Assembly (NCBI RefSeq): GCF_009664975.1
Contig: NZ_WJXB01000001.1
Coordinates: 868,001-932,000, forward strand
Length of the DNA stretch: 64,000 nt
Source: Paenibacillus monticola
GTDB taxonomy: Bacteria; Bacillota; Bacilli; Paenibacillales; Paenibacillaceae
Reading direction: 5' to 3'
The stretch's first letter is position 1. Each line of letters begins with the position of its first letter. The translations under genes and the position numbers were made by a program. Below the pieces are notes generated by a model, which saw nothing but the letters and a program-made list of their open reading frames with translations, ran no database searches and was not told where the DNA came from. Below are positions 18,724-26,638 of this stretch, in pieces.

Positions 18724-18950
18724 CTACCGCCCTAATAAGGGCACGAAGCTTGCGAATTTTGCTGCCCGTTGTATCGAAAATGAAATCCTCATGCACCTTA
18801 GATCTTTGAAGAAGACCCGCAAGGACGTATTCCTGCATGATCCTATTGGGACCGACAAGGAAGGTAATGAAATTACACTTATAGATATTCTTGGCTCTGA
18901 AGCCGACGATGTGATCAAAGAAGTCGAAGCTGGAATTCCCCGAAGCTACA
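18724..18950 (+). pseudogene. sigK fragment B (internal piece)
   Basis: Homologous to sigK codons ~93-160 ([20 protein letters not shown] ... [10 protein letters not shown]). It then jumps to a short piece resembling codons 204-212 (GIPRSY for GISRSY). It has no start, pro-sequence, region 1/2.1, or intact helix-turn-helix. Its sequence differs from the intact gene at many positions, so it is not a recent copy. Same orientation as intact sigK. It is followed by an AT-rich stretch to 19029 with no other gene. Confidence 0.9.
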
Positions 18951-19029
18951 ATACAGTTTTGACATTCTTGGTTTTAGTAGATAGAGTTCTTTTGCGGTTT
19001 TCTTTGAATCCAACTAGAGGGATTTGGAT

Positions 19030-19578
19030 TCAAAGCCCCTGTTTGATTAAACGCCAGATACGCTCAAACCTGTCCTGGTAGTCCGGGAAATTCCATGAAT
19101 CTTTAAAAGAGGGGAGACTAAACACTGCAAACGCGGAGAGAATCGCCTCTGCCCTTGCGAAGCGGGGATCGTGATAATCCATGATGCCGTCAATAATTTG
19201 GTAGGAATCCCAGAGAACGTCACGTAATACGAGTGGATTGCTGTCCACGTATTGCGTATTCAAGGCAAACATCTTGGGATTCTCGTTATAGGCGCGTTTT
19301 TTGGCATTAGCAAATGCCCAGAGCCAATCGTGGAGTAATTCCTTTGGATTAGCCGAGTTAGTCATTTCTATTTGGATTTGTTCTGAAATCATCCGGTTGA
19401 ACCAGCTCTTAGAGACGGCTGCCCAGAGCTCTTGCTTATTTTTAAAGTGTTTATAGAGCGCTGCGTGGGTGATACCTAATTCATCTGCAATTTGGGAGAG
19501 CGTCACTTCGGATTTTTCCGTACGCTCCATTAATGCCTCGGCTGTTTCAATAATGAGCTCTTGTGTGATTTTAGCCAT
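19030..19578 (-). CDS. TetR/AcrR-family transcriptional regulator
   Basis: This 182-residue repressor has an N-terminal helix-turn-helix at residues ~8-55 ([27 protein letters not shown]) and a helical ligand-binding C-terminal domain. The ATG at 19578 follows AAAGGG; the frame extends to 19620 without a better site. It is divergent from a dehydrogenase/SDR/Old Yellow Enzyme cluster, with a palindromic operator between them. It probably represses that cluster and responds to an electrophile or quinone-like compound; the ligand is inferred only from the enzymes. Confidence 0.88.
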   Translation of the reverse strand: MAKITQELIIETAEALMERTEKSEVTLSQIADELGITHAALYKHFKNKQELWAAVSKSWFNRMISEQIQIEMTNSANPKELLHDWLWAFANAKKRAYNENPKMFALNTQYVDSNPLVLRDVLWDSYQIIDGIMDYHDPRFARAEAILSAFAVFSLPSFKDSWNFPDYQDRFERIWRLIKQGL

Positions 19579-19660
19579 CTTGTTGCCAACCCTTTCTTCT
19601 TCAATAAATTCCTTAATCATCGTTTATACACCTGCCTGTATTTTAGCATATACAATAGTG

Positions 19661-19677
19661 AGTAACAATTGTTTACT
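19661..19677. promoter_or_regulatory. Probable TetR operator
   Basis: AGTAACAATTGTTTACT is an almost perfect palindrome (AGTAAC, AATT, GTT(T)ACT) in the divergent promoter region. Further GTTAC/GTAAC half-sites occur at about 19681 and 19711-19735. Confidence 0.5.
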
Positions 19678-19765
19678 TTTGTAACCTAGGGTATTATGAT
19701 TGTTGTGTAAGTTACAAAAACCGATAAATGTTACTTATTATTCAGTGCAAAGGAGGCCATTAATT

Positions 19766-20767
19766 ATGAAAGCAGCACAGATCACCAAATATTCAAAAAA
19801 GTTCAAAGTAGATGTCAACGATATTCCAATCCCGGAAATAAATGATAACGAAGTCTTGGTCAAGGTGAAGGCAGCAGCGGTTAATCATTTGGAATTGCTT
19901 ATCGCTACCGGAAGTGTGAAGCTGATCCAGGATTATGAGTTTCCGCTGGTACTCGGTAACGAGCTGACGGGTGTTATTGAGAAGGTCGGTAAGAACGTCC
20001 ATGAATTTAAAGTTGGTGATGCCATTTATTCACGCCTGCCACTACACAAAATCGGTGCTTTTGCTGAGTACGCGGCGATTAGTGCAGATGCTATCGGGCA
20101 CTTACCTGCTAATCTGGATTTTGTGACTGGTGCTGCTGCGTCATTAACAGGATTGACTGCCTATCAAGGGTTACATGAACAATTAGCTGCTAAAGCTGGC
20201 GAAAGCGTGTTTATTCCTGGAGGTTCGGGTTCATTTGGCCAAATGGCCATTCCTATCGCCAAAAGCATGGGGCTTAAGGTCATTGTTAGCGGAAATCCGC
20301 AAGCACGTGAACGGACGATAGCGGCTGGTGCTGACCAATATATTGATTACACGACAGAGAACTACTGGGAACAACTTCGTGATTTAGATTATGTGATGGA
20401 TACCTTGGGACCAAGCGAATTTGATCATGAACTTGCAATTATTAAAGCAGGCGGCGTCCTTCTTTCTCTACGTACTGGTCCTAACAAACGTTTTGCCGAA
20501 GATATAGGCTTATCAGGCTGGAAGCAAAAGCTCTTCACCATTGCCGGGGCTAAGTATGATTACAAAGCGAAGAAAAAGAGAATTCAATATCATTTTATTT
20601 TTGTGCGCAGTGATGGCGAACAGTTAAAAAAAATTACGAAGATCATTGAAGATAATGGGATTGTACCAGCGGTGGACCCGACAGAATTCCACATTGAAGA
20701 TATTAACGAAGCACTGAATTTTGTTGCAACAGGTCATCCCAAAGGAAAAGTCATTATCCAATTTTAA
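19766..20767 (+). CDS. Zinc-independent medium-chain alcohol dehydrogenase / quinone oxidoreductase-like
   Basis: This 333-residue NADP-type reductase of the medium-chain dehydrogenase superfamily has a GroES-like N-terminal half (PLVLGNELTGVIEKVGKNV) and a Rossmann half with GGSGSFGQMAIPIAKSMGLKV as the nucleotide-binding motif. The Cys and His zinc ligands of classical alcohol dehydrogenases are missing, which fits the quinone oxidoreductase/enoyl reductase branch. The ATG at 19766 has a strong AAAGGAGG site. It is the first gene of a rightward run with SDR and OYE genes, probably controlled by the TetR protein. Reduction of quinones or unsaturated carbonyls is likely. Confidence 0.87.
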   Translation: MKAAQITKYSKKFKVDVNDIPIPEINDNEVLVKVKAAAVNHLELLIATGSVKLIQDYEFPLVLGNELTGVIEKVGKNVHEFKVGDAIYSRLPLHKIGAFAEYAAISADAIGHLPANLDFVTGAAASLTGLTAYQGLHEQLAAKAGESVFIPGGSGSFGQMAIPIAKSMGLKVIVSGNPQARERTIAAGADQYIDYTTENYWEQLRDLDYVMDTLGPSEFDHELAIIKAGGVLLSLRTGPNKRFAEDIGLSGWKQKLFTIAGAKYDYKAKKKRIQYHFIFVRSDGEQLKKITKIIEDNGIVPAVDPTEFHIEDINEALNFVATGHPKGKVIIQF

Positions 20768-20786
20768 AGGGAGCAGATGATGAAGA

Positions 20787-21566
20787 ATGAAATTAGTAAA
20801 TAGAACGATCTTGGTGACAGGCGGGACATCCGGGATTGGATTTGCTTTTGCCAAACGTTTTCTTGAGATGGGAAATACCGTGATCATTACGGGGCGTTCA
20901 CAACAACGCATCGACCAGGCAGTAAAGAACAATCCGGGACTCATTGGAATGGCGGCAGATGTTAGTGATCCCTCAAGCGTTCAGCAGCTTGCCAAAGAAC
21001 TCGCTATACACTATCCGAAACTGGATATTGTTTTTAATAATGCTGGTATAATGCACGAATTTGACTTATTTGATGAAAATATTACCTATGAGTACCTTGC
21101 AGCAGAAATCACCACAAACTTAAACGGCACCATCTATGTCACTAAGGCTTTGTTGCCACTGTTAGCCAAGCAACAGGAGGCAATGATTGTTAATGTCAGC
21201 TCACTGCTTGCTAATATTACAGTTGCTAACGCACCGACTTATTCTGCAACGAAGGCTGGAGTCCACATGTTCAGTGATGCATTACGCGAGCAAATCCGTG
21301 CCAAAGGAAAAAATATTCATGTGATGGAACTTTGCCCACCCGTTATTTCTGAAACCAATCTCACAGACACGTATGATGAAGGGTTCCTGAATAAGATGAT
21401 CTCTTTGCCATTAGCGAAGCTTGTTAATGCTGGTATTAAAGGGATGGAAAAAAACAAACTACGAGTAAACGCAGGTTTTGCCAAAGTTATGCGCTTTTCA
21501 ATGAAGTTCGCCCCGGATTTCATCACGCATACCTGGGGTCAAATAATTCTTAAAGAACAAAGTTAA
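20787..21566 (+). CDS. Short-chain dehydrogenase/reductase (DltE-like)
   Basis: This 259-residue classical SDR has cofactor motif TGGTSGIG at residues ~11-18, NNAG near 88, a catalytic Ser in NVSSLL, and the YSATK active-site motif near 152-156. The closest named relatives I recognise are DltE-type SDRs. It starts 19 bases after the dehydrogenase gene, in the same operon. It reduces a carbonyl or oxidises a hydroxyl with NAD(P); the substrate is unknown. Confidence 0.87.
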   Translation: MKLVNRTILVTGGTSGIGFAFAKRFLEMGNTVIITGRSQQRIDQAVKNNPGLIGMAADVSDPSSVQQLAKELAIHYPKLDIVFNNAGIMHEFDLFDENITYEYLAAEITTNLNGTIYVTKALLPLLAKQQEAMIVNVSSLLANITVANAPTYSATKAGVHMFSDALREQIRAKGKNIHVMELCPPVISETNLTDTYDEGFLNKMISLPLAKLVNAGIKGMEKNKLRVNAGFAKVMRFSMKFAPDFITHTWGQIILKEQS

Positions 21567-21597
21567 TAATTAATTCTTTACCGATCGTTCTAGTTTT

Positions 21598-21661
21598 GGT
21601 ATACTAATGCAAGTTAGATCTAACAGTGTATTTTTTTTGATTTAATTAGAATGATCATTCT
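21598..21661 (+). promoter_or_regulatory. Promoter region with two perfect palindromes
   Basis: A TATACT -10-like element lies at about 21599. GTTAGATCTAAC (21613-21624) and AGAATGATCATTCT (21648-21661) are perfect palindromes positioned around or after the transcription start. They are probable repressor operators, suggesting that the next SDR gene has its own promoter. Confidence 0.45.
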
Positions 21662-21708
21662 CAAATTATCTTAATTACAATACTTATAGAAAAAGGGAGA
21701 GAATAGCG

Positions 21709-22461
21709 ATGAAGTACACAGTGATCACAGGAGCAAGCTCAGGTATAGGATATGAGGCTGCGTTGGCGTTTGCTGCCCGTGGCAAAAACTTAATTTTGGT
21801 AGCTAGAAGAACAGACAAATTAGAAGAGCTTAAATCAACCATTAAGGATATTGATCCTAATGTAAATGTTATTGTTCGTTCAAGTGACCTGTCTGTTACA
21901 GAACAGGCTTACACACTGTATAACACCCTGAAGGAATACCAAATTGAGACCTGGATTAACAATGCCGGGCTTGGTGAAGCTTCTTTTATAGCAGAACAGA
22001 ATTTAGATAAAGTTGAAACTATGTTACGTGTTAACATCGAATCCTTGACGATCCTTTCTACACTATTTGTGCGAGATTATGCTGATGTAGAAGGAACTCA
22101 GTTAATTAACGTATCATCCGCACTCGGATATGCCATCGCTGTTGGGAGTGTTGCTTATTCTGCATCTAAATATTATGTTAGTGCCTTCACCGAAGGGCTC
22201 GCAAAAGAACTAGAGCTTAAAGGTGCGAAAATAAAGGCGAAAGTTTTAGCACCTGCAATAACCGAAACGGAATTTGTGAAGAAATCCATAGATGCTGAAG
22301 AATTTGATTTCAAAGCAAACATGCCTAAGTACCACACTGCCAAACAAATGGCGGGCTTCATGGTGGATCTTTATGATAGCAACGAAGTGGTAGGTATTGT
22401 GGACCAGAACTATGTTTTCAATCTGAGAGGTCAAATCTATCCAGTAATTTCAGAATTTTAA
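21709..22461 (+). CDS. Short-chain dehydrogenase/reductase
   Basis: This 250-residue classical SDR has TGASSGIG at residues 7-14, NNAG near 85, NVSSALG with the catalytic Ser, and YSASK with the catalytic Tyr/Lys near 152-156. The ATG follows AAAGGGAGAG. It sits between another SDR and an Old Yellow Enzyme, which suggests stepwise reduction of unsaturated carbonyl compounds; the exact substrate is unknown. Confidence 0.88.
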   Translation: MKYTVITGASSGIGYEAALAFAARGKNLILVARRTDKLEELKSTIKDIDPNVNVIVRSSDLSVTEQAYTLYNTLKEYQIETWINNAGLGEASFIAEQNLDKVETMLRVNIESLTILSTLFVRDYADVEGTQLINVSSALGYAIAVGSVAYSASKYYVSAFTEGLAKELELKGAKIKAKVLAPAITETEFVKKSIDAEEFDFKANMPKYHTAKQMAGFMVDLYDSNEVVGIVDQNYVFNLRGQIYPVISEF

Positions 22462-22510
22462 ATTTAATTAATATATCCGTGTAGCTTCATTAGAGGAGGA
22501 GAGTATCAGA

Positions 22511-23590
22511 ATGGGAACATTATGGAGTAAAACGAAAATTGGAAACCTGGAATTACCACATCGCTTAGCGATGTCACCAATGACACGCAGCAGAGCTGAG
22601 GAAGATGGTACACCGGGAGAACTCATTTCCCTTTATTATGCTCAAAGAGCAACTATGGGATTACTTATTAGTGAAGGAGCACAACCTTCAGATGATGGTC
22701 AAGGTTACTTAAGGACACCTGGGATCTATACGGAAAAGCATGTTGAAGGGTGGAAGAAGGTTACCGATGCCGTGCATGAAGCAGGCGGGTATATTTATAT
22801 TCAATTAATGCATGCCGGTCGTGTGTCGCACCCTGACAATACACCTCATCATCGGCAGCCGGTTGCACCTTCTGCAATTGCACCAGGAGTAGAAACGTTT
22901 ACGGCTACAGGCATGCAGGATATCCCCGTACCACGTGAGTTGAGTAAAGAAGAGATTCAAGTAACCATTGCAGATTATCGTAAAGCTGCGGCCGCTGCTA
23001 TTGCTGCAGGTGCTGATGGCGTTGAAATTCATGGAGCAAATGGTTATCTAATCAACCAATTTATCGGTGGAAATTCCAATAAACGGACGGATGAATATGG
23101 TGGATCTATAGAAAATCGTGCTCGCTTCGCGATTGAAGTAGCCAAAGCCATCATTGACGAGATCGGGGCAGAGAGAACTGGCTTCCGCATTTCGCCAGGG
23201 ACCCCTCTTGGTGGGATTCAAGATGGTGAACAAGGTCCTGATCTTTATCGTTATCTGACGCAAGAATTAGCAAATTTGAATTTAGCTTACCTTCATATTA
23301 TGCACCTCGGAAACGATGAATTGCTTCAAGATATTCGTTCCTTATGGACGAATCCGTTGTTAGTCAATCGGGCTGGACGGGGACTGGAGAATATTGGTGT
23401 TGATATCGAGAGTGGTCTTGCTGATCTGGCACCTATTGGGGTATGGTCATTGGCTAACCCGGATTTTGTGGAACGACTTAAAGCAGGCGCTCCATTAAAT
23501 GAAGCAGATCCTGCAACATTTTATGGTGGTGGAAGCAAAGGTTATACGGATTATCCTACGTTGAAAGAATTGGAATCGCAGAAGGGCTAA
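22511..23590 (+). CDS. Old Yellow Enzyme-family NADH:flavin oxidoreductase (alkene reductase)
   Basis: This 359-residue FMN-dependent barrel enzyme is of the NemA/OYE type. Motifs: LAMSPMTRSRA near the N-terminus for flavin binding, QLMHAGRVSHP near residue 98, and VEIHGANGYLINQF with the His/Asn pair that binds the substrate carbonyl or nitro oxygen, followed by RTDEYGGSIENR. It reduces C=C bonds of enones, or nitro compounds. It has an AGAGGAGGAG ribosome-binding site 50 bases after the SDR gene. Together with the reductases it forms an electrophile-detoxification set. Confidence 0.92.
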   Translation: MGTLWSKTKIGNLELPHRLAMSPMTRSRAEEDGTPGELISLYYAQRATMGLLISEGAQPSDDGQGYLRTPGIYTEKHVEGWKKVTDAVHEAGGYIYIQLMHAGRVSHPDNTPHHRQPVAPSAIAPGVETFTATGMQDIPVPRELSKEEIQVTIADYRKAAAAAIAAGADGVEIHGANGYLINQFIGGNSNKRTDEYGGSIENRARFAIEVAKAIIDEIGAERTGFRISPGTPLGGIQDGEQGPDLYRYLTQELANLNLAYLHIMHLGNDELLQDIRSLWTNPLLVNRAGRGLENIGVDIESGLADLAPIGVWSLANPDFVERLKAGAPLNEADPATFYGGGSKGYTDYPTLKELESQKG

Positions 23591-23659
23591 GTATAGTTTG
23601 TTTCGGAAAAATCAATGTTTCACAGACATTTATATTACAAATGGACAATAATGCTTAAA

Positions 23660-23689
23660 AATGGCGTACAAGAAAAATTGTACGCCATT
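23660..23689 (+). terminator. Hairpin after the Old Yellow Enzyme gene
   Basis: A perfect 12-base stem AATGGCGTACAA / TTGTACGCCATT with a GAAAAA loop. No T run follows, so it may act as an mRNA stabiliser or weak terminator. Confidence 0.55.
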
Positions 23690-23773
23690 AATTTATCTGC
23701 AAATCATCGGGTTATGGAAAAAAACACCTTGAAAGCCGAACTTAATATTGTCTTGATAGAAGTGGAATATGAA

Positions 23774-24448
23774 TTGAAAACAATGGTTATAATCGGCACA
23801 GGACCAGGTCTGGGGTTCTCACTGGCCAAGATTTTTGGAAGACAAGGATTCCGTATCGCTATGGTTTCAAGAACACAGGAGAAGTTGGACCAATATGCTG
23901 AGCAGCTAAACAAGATGGGAATTGAAGCTCAGGGTTTTGCTGCTGATATAACAAACAAAATGCAGCTTACCAGTGCTTTTCAAGAAATTAAGAATACATT
24001 TGGTACAATAGATGTCATGGAATTTAGCCCACATAGTGGAAATGTTTCAACGACATCTGTTCTGGATACGACAGATGAGAGCGCACTTCAAATTTTCAAC
24101 AATGTTGTAATTGGAGCGATTAATTCAGCAAGACAAGTCATTCCAGAAATGACTGAACGAGGTGAAGGGGCGCTGCTTTTTACAAGCGATCTTTCAGCAA
24201 TGATTCCAAGCTCGATGTTTGGGAATTCAGGTATAGCCATGTCAGGGTTGCGAAACTATATCCTTAATTTACACGAGCGTTTGCTTCCTCTCGGGGTATT
24301 TGTTGGTCATTTATCCATTAGTCCTTTGATCAAGAAGGGTACAGGTTTTGATCCTGATCAAGTCGCGGAAGCTTGGTACAATCTATATGAGAAAAGGTCA
24401 GAGGCAGAGGATACTTTCCCCAAGGGAATCATGCAATTTATTTCCTGA
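23774..24448 (+). CDS. Atypical SDR-fold oxidoreductase lacking the Tyr-Lys pair
   Basis: This 224-residue Rossmann-fold protein begins MKTMVIIGTGPGLGFSLAKI. The TTG at 23774 follows an AAGTGGA-like site; the frame is open upstream to 23615, but that part overlaps the hairpin and is unlike the family. The cofactor motif is GTGPGLG instead of TGxxxGxG. The usual YxxxK is replaced by GNSGIAMSGLRNY, so the catalytic Tyr and Lys are missing, although SDLSA is in the Ser position. It may bind NAD(P) without classical SDR chemistry. It is the last gene of the module and ends 20 bases before the 68-base repeat. Confidence 0.72.
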   Translation: MKTMVIIGTGPGLGFSLAKIFGRQGFRIAMVSRTQEKLDQYAEQLNKMGIEAQGFAADITNKMQLTSAFQEIKNTFGTIDVMEFSPHSGNVSTTSVLDTTDESALQIFNNVVIGAINSARQVIPEMTERGEGALLFTSDLSAMIPSSMFGNSGIAMSGLRNYILNLHERLLPLGVFVGHLSISPLIKKGTGFDPDQVAEAWYNLYEKRSEAEDTFPKGIMQFIS

Positions 24449-24468
24449 TCGTTGTATAATGAATTGCT

Positions 24469-24536
24469 TTAATCCCAATATCGTATGCTTCGCTGACAGT
24501 TTGGAGATAAAGTTTGATTTTTTTAAGTATCTAGAG
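24469..24536 (+). repeat. 68-base repeat, copy 2
   Basis: Same element as 18656-18723 (63 of 68 identical). It runs directly into the conserved junction arm at 24537. It is probably the right end of an integrated element. Confidence 0.85.
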
Positions 24537-24575
24537 TGACATCGTATCGTGTCCACAACCTCAAAAAATTCGATA
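24537..24575 (+). other. Conserved integration-junction (att-like) sequence, copy 1
   Basis: The foreign arm TGACATCGTATCGTG...CCACAACC is followed by TCAAAAAATTCGATA, which is sigK from the second base of codon 66. The same arm-to-sigK joint recurs at 26110-26148 and 31275-31313. In intact sigK the same TCAAAAAATTCGATA is preceded by GCTCATATCG instead. Confidence 0.8.
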
Positions 24576-25066
24576 ACACTGGAGAAGATATGGAGGACCT
24601 AATCTCCATAGGCACCATCGGGCTGATCAAGGCGATTGAGAGCTATCGTCCGAATAAAGGCACGAAGTTAGCTACATTTGCAGCCCGTTGTATAGAAAAT
24701 GAAATCCTGATGCATCTTCGTTCGCTGAAAAAGACCCGCAAGGACGTATCCCTGCATGATCCGATAGGGACTGACAAGGAAGGTAATGAAATTACACTGA
24801 TAGATATCCTAGGCTCCGAAGCCGACGATGTGATTAAAGAAGTTGATCTCAAGATTGAGAAGAGCAAGATCTATCGCAATCTGGATATTCTGGATGATCG
24901 GGAGAAGGAAGTCGTGGTTGGACGGTTTGGGCTGGATACCGGAGGGGAAGAGCGGACGCAGCGGGAGATTGCTAAGGAACTGGGGATCTCGCGGAGTTAT
25001 GTGTCGCGGATTGAGAAAAGGGCGCTGATGAAGTTGTATCATGAGTTTTATAAGGTGAAAAGATAA
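24561..25066 (+). pseudogene. sigK fragment C (5'-truncated, 3' half complete)
   Basis: Covers sigK codons 66-233 including the stop. From 24584 to 24978 it is identical to the intact gene at 14694-15088 (395 bases), while the last ~88 bases and the first few diverge. A GTG at 24536 in the foreign arm is in frame and would give a 176-residue product starting [18 protein letters not shown], without the pro-sequence or residues 1-65. No ribosome-binding site is evident. It is most simply a displaced sigK 3' half. It retains regions 2.2-4.2 on paper, but expression is doubtful. Confidence 0.92.
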
Positions 25067-25086
25067 CTGGGAATTTAGGATACTAA

Positions 25087-25130
25087 CCTGTAGGGATGAG
25101 ATATCAATGTCTCAATCCTACAGGCTATTT
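25087..25130 (+). terminator. Hairpin after sigK fragment C
   Basis: CCTGTAGG...CCTACAGG with inner pairing ATGAGA/TCTCA; followed by CTATTTGTCTT. It is probably inherited from a sigK transcription unit. Confidence 0.6.
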
Positions 25131-25206
25131 GTCTTCCCCGAGATTTGTTGTCATAAATTTGATAGCGAGCTATAGTGAGAATAAACTGTTCAAGCTTACT
25201 GGTTTA

Positions 25207-25235
25207 TTGCAGTCAGACTTAAGCTAATATATAAT
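25207..25235 (+). promoter_or_regulatory. SigA-type promoter of the Zeta-like module
   Basis: TTGCAG (25207-25212) and a perfect TATAAT (25230-25235) are separated by 17 bases, 54 bases before the small first gene. Confidence 0.6.
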
Positions 25236-25288
25236 GTGCTATGCTGTGGTATACTCGAGCTATAAGAAAAAATGAGGTGTTTGTATAA

Positions 25289-25468
25289 ATGATGAATCTT
25301 ACACAGGACCTTGCTAAATTGATTCGATTAACAGGTGATCGTGCGAAATTGGATGCTAAAGCAAATGGGACATATATAGTATATAAAACAGCTGAAGGGC
25401 AAATTGTTAAAGAATATAGCACGGGTGTGATTGAAAAAATGAACGAACAGGAACTTAACCATGAATGA
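25289..25468 (+). CDS. Small protein upstream of Zeta-like ATPase (putative antitoxin)
   Basis: A 59-residue protein (MMNLTQDLAKLIRLTGDRAK ... STGVIEKMNEQELNHE) with a GAGGTG site upstream. It overlaps the following ATPase gene by 8 bases (ATGAATGA), so the two are translationally coupled. I do not recognise its family. Position, size and coupling fit an antitoxin or regulatory partner of the P-loop protein, but that role is inferred from layout only. Confidence 0.65.
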   Translation: MMNLTQDLAKLIRLTGDRAKLDAKANGTYIVYKTAEGQIVKEYSTGVIEKMNEQELNHE

Positions 25469-26066
25469 GACAGCTGCAACCATGTTTGTATTTGCTGGTA
25501 ATAATGGAAGCGGCAAGAGCACGATCCGCAACTTGATCGTTGACAGACTTGGAGTAAGTGTGAATATTGATCCGGATGCACTCGCCCGCAAAATTAATAC
25601 TGGTCATCCTGAAAAGAGCAAAGTATCTGCTGGGAAAGAAGCCATAAGGATAGTCAGAGAATGTATCCGTAATAAGTGGGACTTCACTGTGGAAACTACT
25701 CTAGCGGGTGGTAACGTTATTCGACAGATGCGAGATGCAAAGGAACAAGGTTTCGAAATCATTATGTTTTATGTGGGGCTAGGGGATGTTCGGCTTAATA
25801 TTGAACGTGTTGCTATGCGAGTTAAGAACGGTGGTCATCATATTGAAACCGAGGATATTATTAGACGCAATGTAACAAGTATGAATAATCTGTTGTCTCA
25901 CTTAGAACTAATAGATCAATTGTTAGTTGTTGATAATAGTAAAGCAGATGGTGAGATTATTCTTGGAGCGGATAAAAGTGGGATGAAATATTATTCAAAT
26001 GAATTGCCTGAATGGGCACGAATGATCGATCTAAAATTACAGATTGAATATAACAAGCGAAAATAA
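25461..26066 (+). CDS. Zeta toxin-like P-loop ATPase/kinase (COG4185 type)
   Basis: This 201-residue protein has a Walker A motif GNNGSGKST at residues 13-21, an NIDPD motif (SVNIDPDALARKI) in the position of the Zeta catalytic/base segment, VETTLAGG near residue 77, and RVKNGGHHIETEDIIRR near 120, typical of Zeta-like predicted kinases. Zeta toxins phosphorylate UDP-N-acetylglucosamine and poison cell-wall synthesis; many COG4185 members are uncharacterised. It is preceded by an overlapping 59-residue partner. As a free-standing module between two sigK scars it could stabilise the array by post-segregational killing. Confidence 0.8.
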   Translation: MNETAATMFVFAGNNGSGKSTIRNLIVDRLGVSVNIDPDALARKINTGHPEKSKVSAGKEAIRIVRECIRNKWDFTVETTLAGGNVIRQMRDAKEQGFEIIMFYVGLGDVRLNIERVAMRVKNGGHHIETEDIIRRNVTSMNNLLSHLELIDQLLVVDNSKADGEIILGADKSGMKYYSNELPEWARMIDLKLQIEYNKRK

Positions 26067-26110
26067 ACCAATTCGAATCGGGTTCGATTTTAATTGGTTT
26101 ATTTTTTTTT
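26065..26110 (+). terminator. Terminator after the Zeta-like gene, abutting an att-like arm
   Basis: AAACCAATT (26065-26073) pairs with AATTGGTTT (26092-26100), with inner TCGAA/TTCGA pairing, then a long T run. The T run ends exactly where the junction arm GACATCG begins. Confidence 0.85.
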
Positions 26111-26148
26111 GACATCGTATCGTGTCCACAACCTCAAAAAATTCGACA
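26110..26148 (+). other. Conserved integration-junction (att-like) sequence, copy 2
   Basis: Identical foreign arm GACATCGTATCGTG...CCACAACC joined to TCAAAAAATTCGACA of sigK codon 66. The sequence upstream of the arm is unrelated to copy 1, so the common block begins at the arm itself. Confidence 0.8.
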
Positions 26149-26638
26149 ATACGGGTGAAGATATGGAGGATTTAATCTCCATAGGGACGATCGGACTGAT
26201 AAAAGCGATTGAAAGCTACCGCCCCAACAAAGGTACAAAGCTGGCTACTTTTGCTGCCCGTTGCATAGAAAATGAAATCCTCATGCATCTTCGTTCCCTT
26301 AAAAAAACCCGCAAGGACGTATCTCTACATGATCCTATTGGAACGGATAAAGAAGGAAATGAAATCACCTTTATAGATATCCTAGGCTCCGAAGCCGACG
26401 ATGTGATTAAAGAAGTCGACCTCAAAATTGAGAAGAGTAAGATTTACCGCAACTGGATATTTTGGATGATCGGGAGAAGGAAGTCGTGGTTGGACGGTTT
26501 GGGCTGGATACCGGCGGGGAAGAGCGGACGCAGCGGGAGATTGCGAAGGATCTGGGGATCTCGCGGAGTTATGTGTCGCGGATCGAGAAGCGGGCGCTGA
26601 TGAAGCTGTATCATGAGTTTTATAAGGCGAAGCGGTGA
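26134..26638 (+). pseudogene. sigK fragment D (5'-truncated, frameshifted)
   Basis: Covers sigK codons 66-233. One base is missing near 26452 (CGCAACTGG for CGCAATCTGG), which shifts the frame at about codon 172. The helix-turn-helix part is therefore read out of frame (…MCRGSRSGR), although its DNA remains recognisable to the TGA at 26636-26638. The sequence differs from both the intact gene and fragment C at many silent positions. It is a pseudogene from an older integration. Confidence 0.93.

Noticed and set aside
24536..25066. A second functional sigma factor gene
   Set aside because: It lacks residues 1-65 of SigK, begins exactly at the shared recombination breakpoint and has no ribosome-binding site. 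Treated as a displaced 3' half; a possible product is mentioned only as a speculation.
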